Shown here: positions 5,202 to 10,226 of the stretch, one piece after another
Position numbering within the stretch: the first letter of the stretch is position 1
How the letters are laid out: the number at the start of each line of letters is the position of its first letter
DNA from: Candidatus Odyssella thessalonicensis
GTDB taxonomy: Bacteria > Pseudomonadota > Alphaproteobacteria > Bin65
Direction of reading: 5' to 3'
Length of the DNA: 10,226 nucleotides
Assembly (NCBI GenBank): GCA_005240015.1
Contig: SBBV01000546.1
Span: 1-10,226, forward strand
Made by a program: the position numbers and the translations under genes
The notes under the pieces: generated by a model
What the model saw: only the letters and a program-made list of their open reading frames with translations
Database searches by the model: none
Told to the model about the DNA's origin: nothing

Positions 5202-5468
5202 ATGGATACCGCGAAGTTCGAGGACGCGCTCAAGCGCGACGGCTTCAACGATATCAGCACCATCGGGTTTCCGGCGGGCCACGATCTCCCCGACCACGCG
5301 CATCCCTATGCGCTGCGCGCGTTGGTGCTCGAGGGCGAGCTCCGCATCACGGTCGAAGGGAAGGAGGCCGCTTACCGGCCGGGCGAGGTGTTTGCGCTCG
5401 AGAGCGGCGTGCACCACACCGAGCGAAGCCCCGCCGGCGTGCGCTTCCTGATCGGCCGCAAGCGCTAG
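5202..5468 (+). CDS. Small single-domain cupin protein
   Basis: An 88-residue protein that is almost entirely one cupin beta-barrel. The first cupin motif gives His32 and His34 (PDHAHPYALR) followed by VLEGELRITVEG, but the motif glutamate expected a few residues after the second His is not obvious. The second motif is RPGEVFALESGVHH at 59-72, supplying another His. It may bind one divalent metal through three histidines; enzymatic activity is uncertain, and a sensing or small-molecule-binding role is equally possible. The start ATG at 5202 has AGGG seven bases upstream. An in-frame ATG at 5022 would overlap the divergent hydratase gene and adds no family-like sequence. It shares a 105-bp divergent region with the hydratase operon, and its stop lies nine bases from the convergent crotonase gene. 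A link to nitrile metabolism is only positional. Confidence 0.86.
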   Translation: MDTAKFEDALKRDGFNDISTIGFPAGHDLPDHAHPYALRALVLEGELRITVEGKEAAYRPGEVFALESGVHHTERSPAGVRFLIGRKR

Positions 5469-5477
5469 GCCAGCGCG

Positions 5478-6281
5478 TTACTTGCCCTTGAAATTGCCAT
5501 CACGCCGCTCGTTGAAGCTGCGCACGCCCTCGGCGAAATCCTCGGTCTTGATGATGGCGGCGCGCTGCTTGGCGAGATCGGCGACGGCGGCGTCCTGGCC
5601 CCGGGTCACACAAATCCAGGAGTTCTCGCGCGTGGCGCGCACGGCAATGGGCGCTTGCTTGGCGATGCGCTCGGCGACTTCGATCGCCTTCGCGAAGCCC
5701 TGCCCCTGCGGCACCACCTCCTGCACGAAGCCGAGGCGGTAGGCCGTGGCTGGGTCGAACTCATCGCCGGTCAGGAGATAGCGCATCGCGTTGCCCCAGC
5801 CGGCGCGGTCGACGAAGCGGATCGTGGCGCCACCATAAGCGGCAAGCCCCCGCTTCACCTCGACCTGCGCGAAGCGCGTGCCCTCCTCGGCTACGACGAT
5901 GTCGGCGGCGAGCATCAGCTCGATGCCGATCGTGAAACAGAAACCTTTGACGGCCACGACCAGCGGCTTCTTGCGGAACGGCGGCTGCAGCGCCAGCGGA
6001 TCGACGAGACCGGTCGGGATGAGCTCGGCCGTGATGTCGAAGGCCGAGAGCTGGAGCCCGGCCGTGAAATGCGCGCCTTCCGCATGCAGGACCGCGCACC
6101 AGAGCTCGGGATCGCGCTCGTAGGCGGTGTAGGCCTCGGCGAGTTCGGTCAGCATCTTCGGCGTGAAGCCGTTGTATTTCTTCGGCCGATCGATGCCGAT
6201 CAGGAACAGGCGCCCGCGCCGCTCCGTCGTGATGCGGCCGGGATCGGCGATGGCGGAATTTGCTGCGGTTTCGGCGGGCAT
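5478..6281 (-). CDS. Enoyl-CoA hydratase/isomerase (crotonase) family protein
   Basis: A 267-residue crotonase-fold enzyme acting on acyl-CoA thioesters in the cytoplasm. The oxyanion-hole region is HFTAGLQLSAFD (residues 71-82) and the second oxyanion segment is VKGFCFTIGIELMLAADIVV (111-130). Glu121 and Glu141 (AQVEVKRGL) align with the two catalytic glutamates of enoyl-CoA hydratase, so hydratase chemistry is plausible. The ending EDFAEGVRSFNERRDGNFKG is the usual family C-terminus. Glycines normally found in the second segment (GGG before the Glu) are replaced by Thr-Ile-Gly, so the substrate may be unusual. The start ATG has GGAG seven bases upstream. It follows livM by 165 bp that includes a palindromic repeat and may be the last gene of the transporter operon. 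The exact reaction is not assignable. Confidence 0.93.
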   Translation of the reverse strand: MPAETAANSAIADPGRITTERRGRLFLIGIDRPKKYNGFTPKMLTELAEAYTAYERDPELWCAVLHAEGAHFTAGLQLSAFDITAELIPTGLVDPLALQPPFRKKPLVVAVKGFCFTIGIELMLAADIVVAEEGTRFAQVEVKRGLAAYGGATIRFVDRAGWGNAMRYLLTGDEFDPATAYRLGFVQEVVPQGQGFAKAIEVAERIAKQAPIAVRATRENSWICVTRGQDAAVADLAKQRAAIIKTEDFAEGVRSFNERRDGNFKGK

Positions 6282-6308
6282 GGCGGCGCTCCAAATGTAT
6301 TCAATCCC

Positions 6309-6394
6309 GTCATCCTGAGCGTAGCGAAGGACCTAGCTTCCGCGTCAACTGTGTTGGCGGTTGTGGCAAGGTCCTTCGCTTCGCTCAGGATGAC
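6309..6394. repeat. Palindromic intergenic repeat, copy 2
   Basis: The 26-bp inverted arms at 6309-6334 and 6369-6394 (25 of 26 complementary) surround a 34-base centre; total 86 bp as in copy 1. It lies between the livM stop (6447) and the crotonase start (6281), 27 bp before the latter. Both arms carry the same change (GGACCT paired with AGGTCC, against GGATCT/AGATCC in copy 1), which keeps the stem intact. CTTCCGC after the left arm is shared with copy 3, giving the same orientation. Confidence 0.93.
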
Positions 6395-6446
6395 GACTAA
6401 AGGCGAGCGATCTCATGCCACCGAGACGTCGCGCGCGTCAAACGTG

Positions 6447-7502
6447 CTATTTCCGCCGCAGCTTTCCGACGATGCCGGTCGGGAAGAAGTAGACCGACAG
6501 GATGAACAGCACGCCGAGCCAGAGCAGCCAGCGGTCGGGATGCAGCAGCTTCGGCAGCAAGGGCAAGCCCTCGAGCGATTTGCTGGCGAGGCCCATCAGC
6601 GATTGGAGATAGTTCTGCGCCAGGATGAAGATCGTGGCGCCGATCGCGGCGCCATACATCGTGCCCATGCCGCCGATCACGACCATCAGCAGGATGTCGA
6701 TCATGATCGCGAAGGAGAGCGAGGTGTCGGGCCCGATGTAGCGGAGCCAGAGTGCCATCAGCGCGCCCGCCATCGTCGCCATGCCGGCGCCGAGGCAGTT
6801 CGCGATCGTGCGGTAGACGACGGTGCGATAGCCGATCGCCTCGGCGCGGAACGTGTTCTCGCGGATCGCCTGCAGCACGCGGCCGAACGGCGAATTGACG
6901 ATGCGGATCATCGTCAGGAACAGCGCCAGCGAGAGGAAGAAGACGAGATAGTAGACGACGATGCGGCCCGTGAAAGCCACGCCGAGGACTTCGCCCTCGA
7001 ACAGGCGGAAGCTCGGGCGCAGCAGCGTGGGCACGCTGAAGCTCCGCCCATCCTCGCCGCCGGTGAGCGAGGACAGCTGCGAGGCGAGAATCGCGAAGGC
7101 CGAGGCGACGGCGAGCGTGATCATCGCGAAGAAGATCGTGCGCACGCGCAGCGAGACGAGGCCGATCACGAGCGAGAGCACGATCGAGACCGCGAGGGCC
7201 ACGACGAGGCCGGCCAGCACGGCGAGCCAGGACGCATCCCAGTTGTAGAGCGCCAGGCCCACGCCATAGCCGCCGATGCCGAAGAACATCGTGTGGGCGA
7301 AGGAGACGATGCCGGTGTAGCCGAGCAGCAGATCGTAGGAGGCGACGAGGACGATGAAGTAGCAGATCTTGGCGGCGACGTTCAGCGGCTTGGTCCCCGG
7401 GAACAGGAACGGCGCAAGAGCCAGCAACACGAAGATCGCGATGAGGATCGCGGTGAGCGCGCGCGAACGCGGGAAATCGCCGGAGAGCAGCTGGGTCAGC
7501 AT
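6447..7502 (-). CDS. livM: Branched-chain amino acid-type ABC transporter permease LivM
   Basis: The second inner-membrane permease of a HAAT-family (Liv) importer, 351 residues. Most of the chain is hydrophobic: an N-terminal segment at about 16-36, several further spans, and a last one near 326-341. Family signatures are LLGYTGIVSFAHTMFFGIGG (59-78), the cytoplasmic ATPase-coupling loop GRVLQAIRENTFRAEAIGYR (207-226), and VVIGGMGTMYGAAIGATIFI (274-293). It pairs with LivH and is energised by LivG and LivF. Substrates of such systems include branched amino acids, amides, urea and aromatic or organic acids, so the ligand is open. The start has AGGA seven bases upstream. It is separated from livH by 166 bp containing repeat copy 3, unusual in an operon whose other junctions overlap. 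Confidence 0.95.
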   Translation of the reverse strand: MLTQLLSGDFPRSRALTAILIAIFVLLALAPFLFPGTKPLNVAAKICYFIVLVASYDLLLGYTGIVSFAHTMFFGIGGYGVGLALYNWDASWLAVLAGLVVALAVSIVLSLVIGLVSLRVRTIFFAMITLAVASAFAILASQLSSLTGGEDGRSFSVPTLLRPSFRLFEGEVLGVAFTGRIVVYYLVFFLSLALFLTMIRIVNSPFGRVLQAIRENTFRAEAIGYRTVVYRTIANCLGAGMATMAGALMALWLRYIGPDTSLSFAIMIDILLMVVIGGMGTMYGAAIGATIFILAQNYLQSLMGLASKSLEGLPLLPKLLHPDRWLLWLGVLFILSVYFFPTGIVGKLRRK

Positions 7503-7522
7503 CGGCCGATCCTGCCTTGCCC

Positions 7523-7642
7523 GTCATCCTGAGCGGAGCGAAGGATCCCGCTTCCGCAGCTCGAGGCCTGCGCCTGCAACCTCGGCGAAAAGTGCAGCGC
7601 ATGCACTGCCTCGGCGAGATCCTTCGCTGCGCTCAGGATGAC
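7523..7642. repeat. Palindromic intergenic repeat, copy 3 (long centre)
   Basis: The 26-bp arms at 7523-7548 and 7617-7642 (24 of 26 complementary) flank a 68-base centre, exactly twice the 34 bases of copies 1 and 2. The centre begins with CTTCCGC as in copy 2 and has an extra part. That part includes a direct repeat CTCGGCGA (7581-7588 and 7610-7617) enclosing a hairpin, AGTGCA/TGCACT at 7591-7596 and 7602-7607. The copy lies between the livH stop (7669) and the livM start (7502), 20 bp before the start codon. Confidence 0.92.
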
Positions 7643-7668
7643 GATTGGGTTGGCGACGCGGGCGGGGC

Positions 7669-8691
7669 TCATCGCTTCGCCACCGGATAGAGGCCCTGCG
7701 GGCGCCACATCAGGATCAGCACCATCAGCAGGATGTTCGAGCCGAGCGCCACCTTGGGCGCGAGGAAGCCGGTGTAGTTGGCGACGAGCGCCACGAGCAG
7801 CGAGCCCAAGAAGCAGCCGCCGACCGAGCCCAAGCCGCCGACGATGATGACGATGAAGATGAGGACCATCACCTCCATGCCCATGCCGGGCGTGAGCGTC
7901 TGGCGGTAGAAGGCCCACATCACGCCGCCCAAGCCGGCCAGCGCCGAGCCCGCGACGAACACGCCGACGAAGAGGCGGCGGATGCGATAGCCGAGCGCCT
8001 CCACCATCTCGCCGTTCTCGACACCGGCGCGGATCAGGAGCCCGATCTTGGTGCGGTTGAGCACGAGCAGCATCGCGGCGAACACCGCGAGGCCGACCGC
8101 GACGGCGAGAATGCGGTAGCGCTCGATCGCCGCCTCGCCGATGAGCACCGAGCCGCGAAACGCCTCGGGGGGCGGCACGGAAATCGGATCGGCGCCCCAC
8201 AACACGTGGATCAGCTGCTCGGCGACGATCATACCGCCCATCGTGACCAGGATCTGCTTCAGGTGCTGACCGTAGACCGGGCGGACGATCGCGCGCTCGA
8301 ACGCCCAGCCGAGCGCGCCCGTGAGCACCATGGCGACGACGGCGCACAGCAGCAGCACCGCCACGTTCATCAGCACCGAATCGGCCTGGACCAGGGTGGC
8401 CAGCGGCAGCACGATCAGCGTCACCGCGAACGCGCCGATCGAGATGAACACGCCGTGGCCGAAATTGAGCACGTCCATCAGGCCGAAGACGAGCGTGAGT
8501 CCCGAAGCCATGATGAAGATCATCATGCCCATGGCGAGCCCGGCGACGGTGAGCGTGAGCCAGCCCGGGAAACTGCCAACCAGCGGCAGCGCCGCCGCCG
8601 CGAGCGCGGGGACCAGCAGGATCGGCAGCCAATCGCGCTTGATCGCGGGCGGCGCGGCGGTAGCACTCCTTGCTGCCGGCATCGTGGTCAT
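7669..8691 (-). CDS. livH: Branched-chain amino acid-type ABC transporter permease LivH
   Basis: The first inner-membrane permease of the Liv-type importer, 340 residues. An N-terminal Ala-rich tail (1-20) is followed by about eight membrane spans from residue 21 on. Signatures are SGLTLVFGLMDVLNFGHGVF (63-82), ERAIVRPVYG (132-141), the ATPase-coupling loop with IGLLIRAGVENGEMVEALGY (216-235), and IVGGLGSVGGCFLGSLLVAL (283-302). The C-terminus MWRPQGLYP is typical. The ATG at 8691 overlaps the livF stop as ATGA, fixing the start and implying translational coupling. The frame runs open upstream, but there it is antisense-free shadow of livF. The mature N-terminal tail is longer than in many LivH proteins and may be cytoplasmic. 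Confidence 0.95.
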   Translation of the reverse strand: MTTMPAARSATAAPPAIKRDWLPILLVPALAAAALPLVGSFPGWLTLTVAGLAMGMMIFIMASGLTLVFGLMDVLNFGHGVFISIGAFAVTLIVLPLATLVQADSVLMNVAVLLLCAVVAMVLTGALGWAFERAIVRPVYGQHLKQILVTMGGMIVAEQLIHVLWGADPISVPPPEAFRGSVLIGEAAIERYRILAVAVGLAVFAAMLLVLNRTKIGLLIRAGVENGEMVEALGYRIRRLFVGVFVAGSALAGLGGVMWAFYRQTLTPGMGMEVMVLIFIVIIVGGLGSVGGCFLGSLLVALVANYTGFLAPKVALGSNILLMVLILMWRPQGLYPVAKR

Positions 8692-9413
8692 TGGTGCGCG
8701 TCCAGGTGCAGGCCGAGCAGCCGCTGCTGCAGATCGCGGTCGGCGGCAAGCGCCTGCATCGCGCCGGTGTGGCGGATCTTGCCGTCGTCCATCACCGCGA
8801 CGCCGTCGCCCAGGCTCTCGGCGAACATGAAGTTCTGCTCGACGAGCAGGATCGTCGTCTCGGTGCGCTTCAACTCGCGGAACGCCGCGATCATGTTGCG
8901 GATGATCGAGGGGGCGAGCCCCTTGGTGGGCTCGTCGACGAGCATGAGCTTGCGCGGCTCGATGATCGCGCGCGCGATCGAGAGCATCTGCTTCTGCCCG
9001 CCCGAGAGCGCGCCGGCGGCGAGCGCATAGAATTTCTCGAGCGCCGGGAAGAGGCCGAAGATCCATTGCAGGCGCCGCGGATCGGGCGCCCGCTCGCGCG
9101 TGGCGAGCACGAGGTTTTCGCGCACGGTCAGGTCGGCGAAGATGCCCATGTTCTCGGGCACGTAGGCGATGCCGAGGCGCGCGATCTCGGGCGTCGAAAG
9201 CCTGGCGAGGTCGGTGCCCTCGAAGCGGATGCTGCCTTCGGCCGCGCGCCAGAGCCCCATGATCGTGCGCAAGGTCGTCGTCTTCCCCGCCCCGTTGCGC
9301 CCTAAGAGCATCGTGATGCCGCCCTTGGGCACCGCGAAGTCGACGCCGTGCAGGATGTGATAGCGCCCGATCTTGGTGTTGACGCCGGAAAGCGAGAGCA
9401 GCGGTTCGGCCAT
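8688..9413 (-). CDS. livF: Branched-chain amino acid-type ABC transporter ATP-binding protein LivF
   Basis: One of the two cytoplasmic ATPases of the importer, 241 residues. Walker A is GRNGAGKTT (38-46), the Q-loop region AYVPENMGIFADLTVRENL (83-101; Glu-Asn in the usual Glu place), the signature LSGGQKQ (136-142), and Walker B LMLVDEPTKGLAP (156-168). The switch position is VEQN (191-194), with Gln in place of His as is usual for LivF. Lengths and motifs match LivF rather than LivG. The ATG at 9413 shares one base with the livG stop (TGATG), and the gene ends overlapping livH by four bases. It should form a heterodimer with LivG under the LivH-LivM pair. Confidence 0.95.
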   Translation of the reverse strand: MAEPLLSLSGVNTKIGRYHILHGVDFAVPKGGITMLLGRNGAGKTTTLRTIMGLWRAAEGSIRFEGTDLARLSTPEIARLGIAYVPENMGIFADLTVRENLVLATRERAPDPRRLQWIFGLFPALEKFYALAAGALSGGQKQMLSIARAIIEPRKLMLVDEPTKGLAPSIIRNMIAAFRELKRTETTILLVEQNFMFAESLGDGVAVMDDGKIRHTGAMQALAADRDLQQRLLGLHLDAHQ

Positions 9414-10213
9414 CACGCGGCCTCCGCCGCTTCTTCGGCGCCCAGGCCGAGATAGGCCTGCTGCACCACCGGCGAAGCGATCACCTCGGCGGGCGCGCCG
9501 TCGGCCACGAGCTGGCCGTTGTGCAGCACGATGATGCGGTCGGCGAGCGAGCGCACGACATCCATCTTGTGCTCGACGAGCAGGATCGTCTTGTCGCCCT
9601 GCGCCTTGATGTGCTGGATCAGGTCGAGGATCACCGGCACCTCGTCGATGCTCATGCCGGCGGTGGGCTCGTCGAACATGAAGATGTCCGGCTCGAGTGC
9701 GATGAGGATCGCGACTTCGAGCTTCCGCTGGTCGCCGTGCGGCAGCGAGCCCGCGATGTCGTTGGCGCGCGCCGCGAGTGCGACGCGATGGAGGATGTGC
9801 TCGGCCTTCTCGATGAGCTCGCGGTGGCTCGACCACATCGACCAGAGATTGAGGCCGAGCCGCGCGCGGCTCTGCACGACGAGGCGCACATTCTCGATCA
9901 CCGTGAGGTTGGGAAAGAGATTGGTGAGCTGGAACGCGCGGCCGAGGCCGCGGCGCGTGCGCTCGGGCGCCGGGAGGCGCGTGATGTCCTCGCCGAACAG
10001 CGAGACGGTGCCGGCGCTGGCGCGCAGCTGGCCCGAGATGAGGTTGAAGTAGGTGGTCTTCCCGGCGCCGTTGGGACCGACGATGGCGGTCAGCGTGCCG
10101 GGCCGGAACGCGCAGGAGACGCGGTCGACGGCCACGTGCCCGCCGAAGCGGATCGTGAGGTCCCGCGTCTCGAGGACCGGATGCTCGCTGGACTCGGAAG
10201 ATGGGCTCGCCAT
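9413..10213 (-). CDS. livG: Branched-chain amino acid-type ABC transporter ATP-binding protein LivG
   Basis: The second cytoplasmic ATPase of the importer, 266 residues. Walker A is GPNGAGKTT (46-54), the Q-loop Gln95 in GRAFQLTNLFPNLTVIENV, and the signature LPHGDQRKLEVA (157-168), where Pro-His-Gly-Asp-Gln replaces the common Ser-x-Gly-Glu-Gln. Walker B is DIFMFDEPTAGM (176-187) and the switch His215 lies in LLVEHKMDVV. The long insertion between Q-loop and signature (about 113-150) and the LivG-type C-terminal tail distinguish it from LivF. It is the first gene of the operon inside the window; 13 bases upstream of its start remain, with no clear ribosome site. A substrate-binding protein gene, normally part of such operons, is not seen and may lie beyond the window edge. 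Confidence 0.95.
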   Translation of the reverse strand: MASPSSESSEHPVLETRDLTIRFGGHVAVDRVSCAFRPGTLTAIVGPNGAGKTTYFNLISGQLRASAGTVSLFGEDITRLPAPERTRRGLGRAFQLTNLFPNLTVIENVRLVVQSRARLGLNLWSMWSSHRELIEKAEHILHRVALAARANDIAGSLPHGDQRKLEVAILIALEPDIFMFDEPTAGMSIDEVPVILDLIQHIKAQGDKTILLVEHKMDVVRSLADRIIVLHNGQLVADGAPAEVIASPVVQQAYLGLGAEEAAEAA

Positions 10214-10226
10214 CGCCGAAACAATC

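Noticed and set aside
5462..5476. Small hairpin GCGCT/AGCGC between the cupin and crotonase gene ends
   Set aside because: Only a 5-bp stem and no T-run; too weak to call a terminator.
5655..7532. Long plus-strand open frame of about 625 codons
   Set aside because: It lies antisense to the crotonase and livM genes, runs through repeat copy 2, and has an Arg/Glu/Asp/His-rich composition typical of an antisense shadow in high-GC DNA. No family resemblance.
3673..7642. CRISPR or mobile-element reading of the three repeats
   Set aside because: The copies are kilobases apart with no spacer array, no transposase and no visible target-site duplications; a palindromic intergenic repeat fits better.
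7645..9030. Plus-strand open frame of about 461 codons
   Set aside because: Antisense shadow of livH and livF, with a biased His/Arg/Asp/Glu composition and no recognisable domain.

Overview
The window is a GC-rich, gene-dense stretch of bacterial chromosome. It most likely comes from an alphaproteobacterium of the Hyphomicrobiales/Rhodospirillales type. The grounds are indirect: strong GC bias at third codon positions, an orphan Tat-type ABC substrate-binding protein of a family expanded in Bradyrhizobium-like genomes, a HAAT-type (Liv) transporter next to acyl-CoA enzymes, and a split nitrile hydratase-like enzyme. No rRNA, tRNA, transposase or CRISPR array was seen.

Layout. Positions 1-1219 (+) hold the 3' part of a luciferase-like flavin monooxygenase followed by a MarR regulator. 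A small exported Tyr-rich protein (1245-1574, -) and an orphan substrate-binding protein (about 1819-2796, +) diverge from a 244-bp region that contains a dyad. An SDR resembling 2,4-dienoyl-CoA reductase (2823-3656, -) lies downstream of a three-gene nitrile hydratase/thiocyanate hydrolase-like operon (5096 down to 3781, -). That operon encodes the beta N-terminal half, the beta C-terminal half and the cobalt-type alpha subunit as separate, tightly coupled genes. A small cupin (5202-5468, +) diverges from it. From 10213 down to 5478 (-) runs livG-livF-livH-livM followed by a crotonase-family enzyme.

Three copies of one palindromic intergenic repeat (26-bp arms) lie at 3673-3758, 6309-6394 and 7523-7642. 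All are in the same orientation, and each sits 16-27 bp upstream of the start codon of a minus-strand gene. One separates livH from livM inside the transporter operon. A perfect 28-bp palindrome occupies the first 28 bases of the window.

Functional reading (inference). The Liv system imports a small amide, amino-acid or organic-acid-like substrate, and the crotonase and SDR act on acyl-CoA intermediates. The metal hydratase could supply amides or detoxify a nitrile or thiocyanate. The most notable item is the split three-subunit hydratase, with its His-rich alpha N-terminus, altered metal-loop flank and a possible leaderless promoter.
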